Source: a virus
Virus record (IMG/VR): IMGVR_UViG_3300010160_000059
Location: 1-53,372 of that record
Direction: 5' to 3' (one strand)
DNA: 53,372 nt
Below, one piece after another: positions 5,767 to 14,605 of this stretch; the first letter of the stretch is position 1, and each line of letters begins with the position of its first letter. Below the pieces are notes generated by a model. It saw only the letters and a list, made by a program, of their open reading frames with translations. It had not been told where the DNA came from and searched no databases. A program made the position numbers and the translations under genes.

Positions 5767-8088
5767 CTATAATTTGCAGGCCTCACAATTTTCTTCATCT
5801 TCGTAAACAGTAACTGGTTGAGATACTAATGCACTTTGGGTAGTGGTTAGAACATGTTTAGATCCTACCTTGTCGATAAGGCTATAATAAATTGTTTTCA
5901 AGCCCCACTTGTATGCCAACATTAGATTCTTGGCAATCAATGTGCCCGGAACTTTACCATCTCTAAAATGTCTTGGACTGTAGAATGTGTTAGTACTCAA
6001 ACTTTGATCAATGTACGCTGCCAATACTGCTGATGTTTTTAAATACTCAACACAGTCAGTTTGTTCCCACATCATTTGATATCGATTCTTTAGACGACGA
6101 TATTCTGGCACAACTTGTGTAAATGATCCTGCCTTGCTTTCTTTAACACTGATCAATTCCATAGGCATTTCAATACCATTAGTAGAATTTAAAACAACAC
6201 TACTAGATTCAACGGGAGCAACTGCCATAAGTGTAGCATTACGTATTCCATACTTTTTCATACGTTCACGCAATGGTTCCCAATCTATACTAGGTGTAAA
6301 ATCTGTAAGTTCATTGACACCGTTGGCTCTACGTTCCCAAGGAAATATTCCCTTACCGTAGTAAGTGTATTCGCTACGCTTACATGGGCCACGCTCTTGG
6401 GCCAGTTCTACACTTGCTTCGGTGAGGTAATATGCTTGATGTTCCATCCAACGTTTGACTTCTGCTAATGCATCTGCTTCACCGTATTTGAAACTCTTAC
6501 GTGCATGCCAATAGGCCAAGTTTGTAATGCCAACACCGAGAGGTTCAAAATCTGTATTAGCCAACTTGCTCTGTATGCTTAGGAAGTCTTGATAACTTAA
6601 TAAGTTACTTAGACTACGAACTAATACACGACAAGCCTTTCTCATTTCCTGCGGGTTGCGGAAGGCGCCCCAGTTGATGCTGCCAAGAGTGCAAAGAGCA
6701 ATGCGTCCCTCTGGATCTTCAATACGCTGGAAAGGTTTCGTGGGTAAAAGTATTTCTTGGCATAGATTTGATTGATATATTGGGTCAAGCCGTGTATCAA
6801 ACGGACCCTGGTTGATAACATTGTCGATATTGACAAGGTAGATGCGCCCAGTATCAGTACGTTCTTTAAGGATGCCATTTTTGAATATCTCATCCGCTGA
6901 TATGCTCTTCTTTTTAATTGTCGGATGCTTTTCATAATTTAAGTATAGTTGTTCAAATTCTTCGCTGTTGCGATAGTAGGCTTCGTATAAGTCTGGTACA
7001 TCATGTGGATCAAACAATGTCATCATGTGTCCATTCTTATACCGATTCCAAAACATTCTATTGACCACTACACTGTAATCCATTTGACGTACACGAGTTT
7101 CTTCTGTGCCTTGGTTGTTTTTCAATACAATAAGGTCTTCAAACTGATAATGCCAAACAGGAAATGTCACTGTACAACTTGCATTACGGATACCACCTTG
7201 ACTACAACTACGTAGATCAGCAAACCATTTTTTTAAGAAAGGTATCATACCTGTATGTTTGATTTCACCGTTACGTATAGGAGCACCGAGTGGGCGGATA
7301 CGTCCAATCTCTAATCCTATGCCAGCACGTTTGCTAGCATACTTGGCCATCATCTCACCACTAGCAAATATACTGTCCAGAGTATCATCGCTACTGATAA
7401 GCACACAACTTGAAAATTGTTTGGTAGTTGTGCCAAGTCCGGCAAGAACAGGAGTAGCAAGAGTAAAATGACCTGCGCTAGCACACTCGTAATATTCTTT
7501 AACATATTTTAATCTAACCTCTTTAGATTCATTATGGAATGCTGTGGCTGCTGCAACAGCATAACGTACCTGTGGAGTCTCAAATATCTGTCCAGTGGCA
7601 CGATTCTGTACTAGATATTTTTCACATAACTGTGCTATAGCGGCATAGGTATATGTTTCGTCTTTATCATGATCAATAAAAAGATCTATAATATTCCATT
7701 CATCTTCTGTATACCACTGTAATAGTTCAGGAGTATACATACCTAACTCTACATTCTTTTGTATAATACTATACAATTTAGGAGGATCGTATTGTCCATA
7801 CACCTCTTTGCGTAGCATACTAACACGTTGTCTACCTGCTACATATTGATAGTTGACATTATTAATTTCTGGATTTTCACTTTCGTCAACTAAATCTACC
7901 ATTGCTTTAAGTAATAGTTCGTCTATTGTTTCTGTGGTCATACCATCATGCAGTTCAATTTGCGCTTTGATTTCGATCATACTAGGACTAACACCATCTA
8001 TGCCCTTACAAGAGTATGCTACCTGTCTTTGTATTTTTTCAATATCAATGGGGACACGATCCCCATTACGCTTCACTACTGTAATCAT
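5767..8088 (-). CDS. nrdA: Ribonucleoside-diphosphate reductase, class Ia alpha subunit
   Basis: 773 aa, full length for the family. It makes dNTP precursors from ribonucleoside diphosphates. An ATP-cone allosteric domain occupies residues 1-90. The catalytic set is complete: C228 (SSCVL), N441, C443 and E445 (SNLCQE), C466 (CTLGSIN), the radical-transfer Tyr pair in TIYYSL (about 732-733), and the C-terminal CEAC pair that is re-reduced by glutaredoxin, which is encoded 2 kb downstream. The ribosome-binding site AAGG precedes ATG 8088. nrdB follows 7 nt later, an operon of standard phage type. No intron or split is seen, unlike some T4-like phages. Confidence 0.97.
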   Translation of the reverse strand: MITVVKRNGDRVPIDIEKIQRQVAYSCKGIDGVSPSMIEIKAQIELHDGMTTETIDELLLKAMVDLVDESENPEINNVNYQYVAGRQRVSMLRKEVYGQYDPPKLYSIIQKNVELGMYTPELLQWYTEDEWNIIDLFIDHDKDETYTYAAIAQLCEKYLVQNRATGQIFETPQVRYAVAAATAFHNESKEVRLKYVKEYYECASAGHFTLATPVLAGLGTTTKQFSSCVLISSDDTLDSIFASGEMMAKYASKRAGIGLEIGRIRPLGAPIRNGEIKHTGMIPFLKKWFADLRSCSQGGIRNASCTVTFPVWHYQFEDLIVLKNNQGTEETRVRQMDYSVVVNRMFWNRYKNGHMMTLFDPHDVPDLYEAYYRNSEEFEQLYLNYEKHPTIKKKSISADEIFKNGILKERTDTGRIYLVNIDNVINQGPFDTRLDPIYQSNLCQEILLPTKPFQRIEDPEGRIALCTLGSINWGAFRNPQEMRKACRVLVRSLSNLLSYQDFLSIQSKLANTDFEPLGVGITNLAYWHARKSFKYGEADALAEVKRWMEHQAYYLTEASVELAQERGPCKRSEYTYYGKGIFPWERRANGVNELTDFTPSIDWEPLRERMKKYGIRNATLMAVAPVESSSVVLNSTNGIEMPMELISVKESKAGSFTQVVPEYRRLKNRYQMMWEQTDCVEYLKTSAVLAAYIDQSLSTNTFYSPRHFRDGKVPGTLIAKNLMLAYKWGLKTIYYSLIDKVGSKHVLTTTQSALVSQPVTVYEDEENCEACKL

Positions 8089-8120
8089 TTGCTAACCTTT
8101 TTATTATTCTTAGATGATAT

Positions 8121-8603
8121 TTACCTAGGACTTAAAATTTCAATTATATTTTCAAGTTTAAATCCGTCATTTATTTCTAATGCAGGAATTGGACCATTAT
8201 CGTTGTAGTTAATCGCCCAGGTATTATCAATACATATTACATTATACTGTCTAGTCCGATTAGGATCAACCATAGTTTTAATTTCTATTTTGGAATCTTT
8301 AAATTTTTTTGTCAATTTCAAAGTCCAACTGATCATCAATGCTTTTGTAAAATCATCGTATATGTTAGTTTCTATAATCTCCCAAGGAGTAGGCCAACTT
8401 TTTTGATGATAAGGATCAATATTTCTATTGTGTGGAATGAAGGGAGCAGTTTGCCAAAAGTTCCAAACTTCTTGTAACGGATCTGAATTTTGATCCAAAT
8501 TTTTTCTATGTTCGATCCACTCTGTTAGTCTCGAATCAACAGATCGATTAAACATAAAGTTATGTCCATCTAGTGGTGTGTATTTCCATAGACGCAGTTC
8601 CAA
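8121..8603 (-). CDS. Conserved phage protein of unknown function, 144-160 aa
   Basis: The longest frame starts at a TTG (8603) and overlaps the tailspike gene by 44 nt; the first ATG (8555) gives 144 aa with no overlap. Neither has a clear ribosome-binding site. The protein is rich in Trp, His and Pro in the middle (WQTAPFIPHNRNIDPYHQ, then SWPTPWEII) and ends with a strand-rich, charged part. I recall this pattern from T4-like aquatic phages as a conserved unannotated gene. No catalytic motif is clear. Confidence 0.65.
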   Translation of the reverse strand: MELRLWKYTPLDGHNFMFNRSVDSRLTEWIEHRKNLDQNSDPLQEVWNFWQTAPFIPHNRNIDPYHQKSWPTPWEIIETNIYDDFTKALMISWTLKLTKKFKDSKIEIKTMVDPNRTRQYNVICIDNTWAINYNDNGPIPALEINDGFKLENIIEILSPR

Positions 8604-10266
8604 CGGCGGTATTTGGAGGGATATATCGAACTGATATTACGATCTTTCCAGCAGATCCGAAATAACCTACTTTCCAAGTTAACTCATGGGCATCTCCTAT
8701 GTTATATGTATAATCATCTGTAATAGATCCATTCTGAAGATTTATTTTACATTCTCCCATTCTGTCAACAAAAAATTTTGGTGTTTTATAAGTTGGACTA
8801 GTTATATCGTTATCATAGTCTCCATAAAATAAATTATATTTTAAAAGTATTTGTTGTCCACCGTTGGAGGTAGGATATACAAGAATACTTTGATAATCTT
8901 CAGTCCCACCGACTCCTCGAACCCTAACAAACTCGTCCATGAATACTGATCTGCCTTCTACTAAAGGATAGTACCTGCCCCCACTACCTAGAGTATCCAT
9001 TTGATATTCTTGTCTATCAAAATAATCATTAATACTACTATTTCCTTCGGTAAAAAATTTTATAATAGATGTATAAGGTGTGAGTTCCCCTCCCCCATAA
9101 TTGCCAACATCATAAAATTTATTTTGTGTACTAATATGATGAGATCCAGCAGACTCTGGACTAAATCCACAATATATTGCCTGTTCTCCTATACTTTTAA
9201 ATAAATTGTCTTTTATTGTTCCCCAGCATGGTCCAACATTACCTTTTATATCATCATTAAAAGAAATTCCCCTTACAGAGTTTTGAAATAATGATTGTTG
9301 AATTGTTATGTATTTTACATCATAATCTGAATAAATTCCGTGATATAATCCTGTAAACTGACAATTATCAATTAAAAGATTTTCAGTAGTTAGATAATCA
9401 AGGCCGCCGGATGACGCAGTTCCTCTCAAATTAATTCCTATGTGAGTTGATGTAGTAGTTAGTGTACTGTTGGCATTAGAATTTCCCACAAATCCTACAT
9501 TTCTAATTACGGTATTTTGTGAACAATCTAAATTTAAAAGACTAAGAGTTCTCAGTTTATCAGTAGTTGTACTATATTGAATAGTCATTCCTTCTATATG
9601 TATATTACTAGGTCGTCCAACTCCCGAATCTATTGAAGGAAATAAATTATTGTTTGAATCTTTAGTTTGAAATGCACTAATATCATTAGATGTTAAATTT
9701 ATAATAGTCTTGCCAATTCCCTCTCCAACTAATGTTGTATATTTAGGAATATATATAGTAGTATCTATGTTATAAATACCAGCAGGTAGATGTAATACTT
9801 TAGCTGAATGTTTCCCATAATTGCCACCGTTTGTTTGTAGTGGTTCTAAAAATAAATTATTAATAGCCAATTGAAAACTGGCGGCTACATCTTCATTTGA
9901 TCCTTTGTCGCCATAAACACCAAAATCTTTAATACTTACTGTGTCATCTTCTTTGTCACGAATTGATCGTATAAAACCTGTTGGATATAAATCTGTTGCT
10001 GTTATGTGTTTACCATCTTGGACACCAATAGAATTTCCTCTGTATTCGTATGAAGTATCTGCGGTACTGATAATATTAAATAGGTCATTTTCTGTTAAGA
10101 TTCTGACATTGGCATCTCTAGCACCACCGTCGTCTTTACGTAGACCTATATACAGATGTTCTGTGTCAGCCGCCCAGCCAAATTCGCCCCCTGCTAATGT
10201 TGGTACGCCTGTTTGATTTTCTTGCCCTCTTCGAACTTGAATCCTTGAAATTTCCACTACAGCCAT
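8560..10266 (-). CDS. Tailspike/fibre with beta-helix (pectate-lyase-like) domain
   Basis: 568 aa. Residues 1-60 are a virion-attachment head of the RRG type (ISRIQVRRGQENQTG, then GEFGWAADTEHLYIG), as found at the start of many phage fibres. Residues about 110-150 start a right-handed beta-helix (DFGVYGDKGSNEDVAAS, the Pectate_lyase_3 entry motif), which continues through Asn/Ile-rich rungs to about 400. The last 130 residues form a separate, Tyr-rich beta domain. Such spikes bind and often cut surface polysaccharide; no catalytic residues can be assigned. A GATAAATA late word lies 22 nt upstream. Confidence 0.85.
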   Translation of the reverse strand: MAVVEISRIQVRRGQENQTGVPTLAGGEFGWAADTEHLYIGLRKDDGGARDANVRILTENDLFNIISTADTSYEYRGNSIGVQDGKHITATDLYPTGFIRSIRDKEDDTVSIKDFGVYGDKGSNEDVAASFQLAINNLFLEPLQTNGGNYGKHSAKVLHLPAGIYNIDTTIYIPKYTTLVGEGIGKTIINLTSNDISAFQTKDSNNNLFPSIDSGVGRPSNIHIEGMTIQYSTTTDKLRTLSLLNLDCSQNTVIRNVGFVGNSNANSTLTTTSTHIGINLRGTASSGGLDYLTTENLLIDNCQFTGLYHGIYSDYDVKYITIQQSLFQNSVRGISFNDDIKGNVGPCWGTIKDNLFKSIGEQAIYCGFSPESAGSHHISTQNKFYDVGNYGGGELTPYTSIIKFFTEGNSSINDYFDRQEYQMDTLGSGGRYYPLVEGRSVFMDEFVRVRGVGGTEDYQSILVYPTSNGGQQILLKYNLFYGDYDNDITSPTYKTPKFFVDRMGECKINLQNGSITDDYTYNIGDAHELTWKVGYFGSAGKIVISVRYIPPNTAVGTASMEIHTTRWT

Positions 10267-10287
10267 AATAATATCCCCTATATAGGA

Positions 10288-10295
10288 TATTTATC
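10288..10295 (-). promoter_or_regulatory. T4-type late promoter word GATAAATA
   Basis: GATAAATA on the minus strand, 22 nt before the tailspike start, followed by a CCTATATAGG palindrome and an AGGGGATA ribosome-binding region. The same arrangement precedes the PAAR/M15 gene. Confidence 0.6.
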
Positions 10296-10304
10296 ATAAC
10301 TGGA

Positions 10305-11006
10305 TTACTTAATTAGAGCGTAATACTCTTCAACTTTGGTTAACCAAGCATCTTGCCATTTATTAAAATCTTCTGATTTAAGATCAAATTGTTGGTATTG
10401 TAAATCTCTACTGCACATGAAAATGTGTCCTTCTCTAATGTCAGTACCGTAAACTTCATTATGTGCTAATATATAGGCCATAAGTTGAATGTAATAGTCG
10501 TCTACCCATTCTGCTTTCTTAGGCTTATTAGTTTGTTTGTGATCAGCAATACACGGATTACCTTGATAAACACCAATCAAGTCAGTAGTACCGCTGTATA
10601 ATCCGGGAAAGTACAGACTTTGTTCCATAGCCCAAACTTCACTCATTTTACTAAGACCGTTTTCAATAATGATGTCAGCCATTTTATTAGCCTGTACATG
10701 TACTGGATTACTGCCTGGTTGACGTTGTTCTCCAATTAAGAAACGTTCCAAATTGGCATGCATTGCTGTACCAACTCCTGCTGCCTCTGTGGTAATTTGT
10801 TGTGCCTTATCGTGTCCAATACGATTACGCCATGCATTAAGATGAGTTTGATCTTTAGTAGCGCCTAAGATGGTAGTTACACTAGGTAGTTTTTCACCAT
10901 CCGGTGTTCGATAAACTCTTTTGCGAGTTACTGGATCATTAATCTGTACGCAATTTTTGTATTGGAAACGTTCAACGAACGCAGGGGGAGTATAGGTTGT
11001 TGTCAT
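10305..11006 (-). CDS. PD-(D/E)XK superfamily nuclease (RecB/Cas4/MGME1-like)
   Basis: 233 aa. The nuclease core lies in residues 90-200: a helix with the GTAMHANLERFL motif (about 98-109), then AMEQSLYFPGLYSGTTDLIG with the first acidic ligand (D142), CIADHKQTNK (D-x-K type, about 152-161), and a YYIQLMAYILA helix (about 171-181) with the family Gln/Tyr. This is the order of a PDDEXK exonuclease. The N-terminal PSVTTIL segment is also usual for this phage group. A role in DNA degradation, repair or recombination is expected. It has its own sigma-70 promoter upstream. Confidence 0.85.
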   Translation of the reverse strand: MTTTYTPPAFVERFQYKNCVQINDPVTRKRVYRTPDGEKLPSVTTILGATKDQTHLNAWRNRIGHDKAQQITTEAAGVGTAMHANLERFLIGEQRQPGSNPVHVQANKMADIIIENGLSKMSEVWAMEQSLYFPGLYSGTTDLIGVYQGNPCIADHKQTNKPKKAEWVDDYYIQLMAYILAHNEVYGTDIREGHIFMCSRDLQYQQFDLKSEDFNKWQDAWLTKVEEYYALIK

Positions 11007-11015
11007 ATAATGTTA

Positions 11016-11044
11016 ATTATAACACTACGTGACTAGTATAGCAA
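11016..11044 (-). promoter_or_regulatory. Sigma-70 promoter with extended -10 for the nuclease gene
   Basis: TTGCTA (11044-11039), 17-bp spacer and a perfect TATAAT (11021-11016) preceded by TGT (extended -10). It starts immediately after the stop codon of the previous gene and lies 10 bp before the nuclease start, so the 5' leader is very short. Confidence 0.75.
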
Positions 11045-11386
11045 CTATTTGGTTATTGTTTTGGCGTTTTTAGATGCCATTGCATCTACTGCCGGAGTCG
11101 CGCCGCCTGCTTTTGCTGCTTGATCTTTATTTGGATTTTCTGCTTTAGTTTTAAGTAATACTGTACCGTCATCTAATACATCAGAAATAACATCACCTGC
11201 TGGATCAACTGCATTTTTAAGTGCTATCAAACCATCAGGTGTGCTTATACCCAATCCATAGGGTTTTAAAATATTCATCACTACTGGAAAAGGTAAAGAA
11301 GAAGGTTGATCGGCCCTATTAGCCTGTCCTTGTAATACGGCTAGAACATCTCTAGCCGATCCTAGATCAACTTCAAATAATCTCAT
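11045..11386 (-). CDS. Hypothetical phage protein, 113 aa
   Basis: The N-terminal 75 residues look folded (MRLFEVDLGSARDVLAVLQG, then a PFPVVMNILKPYGLGIST helix-turn and a GTVLLKT strand). The C-terminal 35 residues are Ala/Lys-rich and probably disordered. Its ATG is one base away from the stop of the 448-aa gene, so the two form one unit. No known domain is recognised. The N-terminal pattern resembles proteins that T4-like phages carry next to head or scaffold genes, but this is only an impression. Confidence 0.65.
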   Translation of the reverse strand: MRLFEVDLGSARDVLAVLQGQANRADQPSSLPFPVVMNILKPYGLGISTPDGLIALKNAVDPAGDVISDVLDDGTVLLKTKAENPNKDQAAKAGGATPAVDAMASKNAKTITK

Positions 11387-12733
11387 TTACTTTGCCAATG
11401 AGGCCATAATGTCATGCGATTCTTTAAGTTTTTTAACGAACTTACTTTCACGCATTTCACGTCCAGTTGTTCCCATACCTGCTGCTGCATCTGCTGCACC
11501 AAATTCATCCCCACCTGGTTCTGGATTCATTGCATCAGGTGCACCAATATCCATTCCTGGTTCTGGAGGCATTTCTGGTTCCATTCCCATTGCTGCATCT
11601 GGCGTAGCTTCACCTGCTAATGCTGCCACAGCACCACTCACTGCTTCACGTTGTTGAGTTAGTGTCTCGAGTGTAGCGGATAGTGCGGGGCCAACTGCTG
11701 CCTTGAATGCTTCTGCTTCTTGTGCTCCAAAGTCTGCTTTGATAGCATCGGCTAGTTCAATCATTGTTTTAGTTTGATATTGGCCAACACGTTGCATCCA
11801 ACTTGTAAAGTCATTGACCATATCACCTGCTGCGGTAATGGCCTTAGCCTTACCTTCTTCGTCTTCTTGTAATAGATAGCCTAAACTTTCATTAACAAAT
11901 TGAACATTGTGTTTAAAGGTACTAAAAGCCTCTTTAACTTTCTTTTTAGCAAAAGGATTCACACCTTTCTTTGGACCTGCTTTTTTATCAGCAACTGCTT
12001 TCTTCATTGGCTCTTTCTTATTGCCATCTTTGTCCATGTCTAAGAAGTCGGGTTTCTTGCCGGCTTCACCGAGTGGCTTTTTGTCTTTTTTAGCAGGCAT
12101 TGTTTTTGCTGGACGACGTGCATCTTCTGGTGGCTTCTTATAATCAGATTGATTACCGTATGAGCTACCTTTAACTGTTCTACTTGGCAAGTCAGCCATT
12201 TTAACTTCTTTCATACCATGCACTGGACAATTTTCTTCACCTTTAGTAGAGCAGCAACATTTTTTGCTCATTGCTTCTTTGAATGGTTTTCCAGCCTTTG
12301 CAGCGGCTTTCATACGGCTACCCATAACTTCGTCTTTGCCTGTTTCAACTTTGCCGTCGCCGTCATAGTCTTTGTTAGCCATAGGGCTCTTGGCTTTCTT
12401 AGTATGTTTAACATCACGAACACCTTTTTTGGCTTCGCTTAGTTGATCCATTTTGTCACGTAGTTTTTTGATGTCTTCGCCTAGCATTTCTTTAATCCTT
12501 GTATTAAGCAAGTCCAACATGGCCTTGTCTTTTTGATATGTTTCGTTGGTTAGCAAATCATTAATACCTGCTGAACCCTCTTGTTGGAAAACGCGGGTGC
12601 GTAATTTGTTACGCATATCTTCTAATTGTTCTCTAGAATAATTTTCTAACTTAACTCGTACACCAAACATCTTGTTCATGTTTTCGTTTAGTTTTTTGCT
12701 TGTTAGCGGAGCTGTAAAATCAGTTGTTTTCAT
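11387..12733 (-). CDS. Large charged phage protein with EF-hand-like and Cys-cluster motifs
   Basis: 448 aa, full of Lys, Ala, Glu and Met and largely helical or disordered. Visible motifs are two calcium-loop-like acidic clusters, DYDGDGKVE (about 122-130) and DFLDMDKDGNK (about 229-239), each followed by KKEP/Lys-rich stretches, and a cysteine knot-like segment KKCCCSTKGEENCPVHG (about 156-172). The C-terminal third is an Ala-rich helix region followed by a Pro/Met/Gly-rich linker and a basic tail. Proteins with these same motifs are common and unexplained in T4-like marine phages; a scaffold or internal virion role is my guess. ATG 12733 follows a short leader. Confidence 0.7.
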   Translation of the reverse strand: MKTTDFTAPLTSKKLNENMNKMFGVRVKLENYSREQLEDMRNKLRTRVFQQEGSAGINDLLTNETYQKDKAMLDLLNTRIKEMLGEDIKKLRDKMDQLSEAKKGVRDVKHTKKAKSPMANKDYDGDGKVETGKDEVMGSRMKAAAKAGKPFKEAMSKKCCCSTKGEENCPVHGMKEVKMADLPSRTVKGSSYGNQSDYKKPPEDARRPAKTMPAKKDKKPLGEAGKKPDFLDMDKDGNKKEPMKKAVADKKAGPKKGVNPFAKKKVKEAFSTFKHNVQFVNESLGYLLQEDEEGKAKAITAAGDMVNDFTSWMQRVGQYQTKTMIELADAIKADFGAQEAEAFKAAVGPALSATLETLTQQREAVSGAVAALAGEATPDAAMGMEPEMPPEPGMDIGAPDAMNPEPGGDEFGAADAAAGMGTTGREMRESKFVKKLKESHDIMASLAK

Positions 12734-12763
12734 AATTAATCCCAGAAAGATCGATAGTATTAT

Positions 12764-13234
12764 TTAGTTAAATCGAATAAGTTTATTAAAACTTCTCATA
12801 ACAGTTTTCATATATTCTTCTTTCTTTTCTTTGGAAATTCTAGATTTAACCGTCATGATATCCATACGATCTAATGATTTTGATGCTAAGTTTTTCTCTA
12901 CTAGTTTATTATGTAGTTCCTCATCAAACAATGCATAACCGTATTTTGTATCGGTTTCAAGCAGATCATCATTTACAAATTTGCCCAATGCTAGTCTATT
13001 GGCTAGCACAGCCGCAGTTTGTGGAAGATTTATATTATCTATAATTATATCTTTTTCAAAATCTAATATACAATAAAATCCGTTTTTTTTGCGTTTAATG
13101 TAATAACGTCCTACACTAATAGTGCCATCGTTATTTTTTACAGGAATTATTACTCCTTGTTGAAGCAATTTTTCTTTTGAATTTTTACTTAGTTCTTCTA
13201 TTTTTGAATAGAGGTCATTTGGTCGTAGTTTCAT
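12764..13234 (-). CDS. Hypothetical phage protein, 156 aa
   Basis: A mixed alpha/beta protein. A basic, strand-rich middle (GTISVGRYYIKRKKNGFYCILDF at about 38-60) is followed by helices with charged tips, and the C-terminus is strongly basic (KVMRSFNKLIRFN-like tail). It overlaps the 70-aa gene by 20 nt. No catalytic motif is seen. It resembles conserved unannotated proteins of T4-like cyanophages. Confidence 0.65.
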   Translation of the reverse strand: MKLRPNDLYSKIEELSKNSKEKLLQQGVIIPVKNNDGTISVGRYYIKRKKNGFYCILDFEKDIIIDNINLPQTAAVLANRLALGKFVNDDLLETDTKYGYALFDEELHNKLVEKNLASKSLDRMDIMTVKSRISKEKKEEYMKTVMRSFNKLIRFN

Positions 13235-13427
13235 CTAGTTGTTTTATTAAAGTTGTACTATCATTACTTATTGCGTAGAGTCCCTTGCGAACAAGGTTTT
13301 GAGCAAGCCATTGATCGTGCTCATCTAAACTAGTAATAGATATATTATCTTTATGTCTACGGAGGAAAGATTGTTCTTCATTGGTGAGAACAATATGCAT
13401 CCCTGATAACAACTGACCTATTTTCAT
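13215..13427 (-). CDS. Hypothetical phage protein, 70 aa
   Basis: A short protein (MKIGQLLSGMHIVLTNEEQ start) with helical segments (LRRHKDN; HDQWLAQNLVRKGL) and a winged-helix-like feel in the 'LVRKGLYAI' part. It overlaps both neighbours (4 nt upstream, 20 nt downstream), showing translational coupling. No family recognised. Confidence 0.6.
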   Translation of the reverse strand: MKIGQLLSGMHIVLTNEEQSFLRRHKDNISITSLDEHDQWLAQNLVRKGLYAISNDSTTLIKQLDETTTK

Positions 13428-13738
13428 ACTGTCGGTGGTTGCTGCATCTGCTGCTGCATCTGTTGTTGTTTTTGTTTTAGACCCACAATCTGTGCAGCAA
13501 TCTTATCAAGGTCTGTCATTGTATCTTTCATACCTTGTTGCATTGCGGGAGGTTGTCCTATTGGTTGTCCTGCTGGCTGTTGATTGCCTAATGTTGGAGC
13601 AGGTTGCCCTGCTTTTGGAGGTTGTCCGGGGGGAGGTGTTTGTCCGGGGGGAGTTGATTTTGGTAATCCATCTGGACTAACCGGATCGGTTGTAGATCCT
13701 ATAGGCGCTACGGCTTCGACTAATTCTGATATACGCAT
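13424..13738 (-). CDS. Pro/Gln-rich phage protein, 104 aa
   Basis: A short folded start (MRISELVEAVAPIG) leads into a long Pro/Gly/Gln-rich disordered stretch (about 20-68), then a helix (DLDKIAAQIVGLKQKQ) and a Gln/Met tail. The MRISELVE-like start is typical of small proteins in T4-like aquatic phages, several of which share such an N-terminus in this region (compare MRLFEVDL at 11386 and MQIVELLVEG at 17749). Function unknown. Confidence 0.6.
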   Translation of the reverse strand: MRISELVEAVAPIGSTTDPVSPDGLPKSTPPGQTPPPGQPPKAGQPAPTLGNQQPAGQPIGQPPAMQQGMKDTMTDLDKIAAQIVGLKQKQQQMQQQMQQPPTV

Positions 13739-13739
13739 A

Positions 13740-14060
13740 TTATTTTAACAAACTAATTAATGTTTCGCTATGTGCTGTAACCCAACCTAATGCTGCTATA
13801 GCACCTGCACTAATATATACCCATTTTGTTTTAAATTGTTCAAGGTCTTTAATCTTTCCCGCCATATCACTATGTTGATCAATATTTGCTGTATGCATTA
13901 CAGCAAGTTGATCCATGATACTGTCACGAGTACGATCTAGGCAATCATGCATATCTTTGACATCTGTTTTGAGATTGTCAATCTTTTCTTCAATGTTATC
14001 TACTTTTGTTTCTAGTACGCTAACACGTTCTGGAACGGTTGCCAGTGCTGCTCGAGCCAT
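13740..14060 (-). CDS. Coiled coil plus C-terminal membrane segment (XhlA-like)
   Basis: 106 aa behind an AAAGGAG ribosome-binding site. Residues 8-75 form a heptad coiled coil (VSVLETKVDNIEEKIDNLKT, then a helical middle). Residues about 80-104 hold a single hydrophobic segment (WVYISAGAIAALGWVTAH). This layout matches XhlA-type membrane-associated phage proteins that accompany holins, but single-membrane-helix coiled-coil proteins have other roles too. No endolysin gene is next to it. Lysis or membrane-tethering is an inference. Confidence 0.65.
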   Translation of the reverse strand: MARAALATVPERVSVLETKVDNIEEKIDNLKTDVKDMHDCLDRTRDSIMDQLAVMHTANIDQHSDMAGKIKDLEQFKTKWVYISAGAIAALGWVTAHSETLISLLK

Positions 14061-14103
14061 TTAAGTCATCTCCTTTAAGGTGTACGAATTTCCGACTAGT
14101 TGC

Positions 14104-14529
14104 CTAAATTGTGCCTTTGATTGCCTTAATGACTGTATTCTTGGAAGACGCATCTATTAGTTCGAAAATGGCCTTCTCGATATTTATCGTTTCAGTTAAC
14201 TTTTTAATAATTGGAACACCCTGCATATCTTCGTACAAACATCCTAGTTCATGTAGACCATCTGAGTACACATCGGATCTGTCTGGATTAAATCTAAATG
14301 TCCATACGGCATGTTTGCCTTTGAACTTAGTTCCAAACCCTAAATCTTTAATATCAATAACTTGCATCTCCGGAGCAAAGTCATAAGATATAATTGATCT
14401 AATTTCAATACATTGTTTTAATGTAACAAAATTTCTATACTGGTCATGTTCTAATGTGGTACCTTGATTAGGTCTTGCAACCTTTGTATCAGTGATATCT
14501 ATTAAAGTTTTAATTTCTATTGTTTGCAT
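14104..14529 (-). CDS. Hypothetical phage protein, 141 aa
   Basis: The start is placed at ATG 14529 (MQTIEIKTLID); the longer frame to 14589 would cross a terminator hairpin and has no ribosome-binding site. The protein is beta-rich with many Ile, Asp and Lys (VIDIKDLGFGTKFKGKHAVW at about 76-95) and ends in a helix (NIEKAIFELIDASSKNTVIKAIK). It resembles small T4-like phage proteins of unknown role. CATAAATA at 14554-14547 would act as its late promoter. Confidence 0.65.
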   Translation of the reverse strand: MQTIEIKTLIDITDTKVARPNQGTTLEHDQYRNFVTLKQCIEIRSIISYDFAPEMQVIDIKDLGFGTKFKGKHAVWTFRFNPDRSDVYSDGLHELGCLYEDMQGVPIIKKLTETINIEKAIFELIDASSKNTVIKAIKGTI

Positions 14530-14546
14530 AATATACCTATATAATA

Positions 14547-14554
14547 TATTTATG
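14547..14554 (-). promoter_or_regulatory. T4-type late promoter word CATAAATA
   Basis: CATAAATA on the minus strand 18 nt before ATG 14529, directly after the terminator of the upstream gene, so it restarts transcription for the 141-aa gene. Confidence 0.5.
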
Positions 14555-14556
14555 TC

Positions 14557-14586
14557 AAAGAAAAAGGGAGTTAAAAAACTCCCTTT
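14557..14586 (-). terminator. Rho-independent terminator
   Basis: A perfect 10-bp stem (14563-14572 with 14577-14586; AAAGGGAGTT on the minus strand) with a four-base loop, followed by a T-rich stretch on the minus strand. It ends transcription of the 142-aa gene. Confidence 0.88.
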
Positions 14587-14605
14587 CATTTTCTAATAGT
14601 TTAGA

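Noticed and set aside
4656-5798. The longer nrdB start at 5798.
   Set aside because: It would overlap nrdA by 32 nt and lacks a ribosome-binding site, whereas ATG 5759 has AGGAG at correct spacing.
6642-6935. 97-aa ORF inside nrdA on the same strand.
   Set aside because: Shadow frame; the overlying NrdA frame contains all catalytic residues and its composition here is normal.
8560-10266. RRG-type head raised the question of a diversity-generating retroelement (Mtd-like target).
   Set aside because: No reverse transcriptase gene and no template/variable repeat pair with adenine-biased differences is visible in the window.
13740-14060. Firm call of a holin.
   Set aside because: Only one membrane segment with a coiled coil is seen and no endolysin or spanin is adjacent; reported only as XhlA-like.
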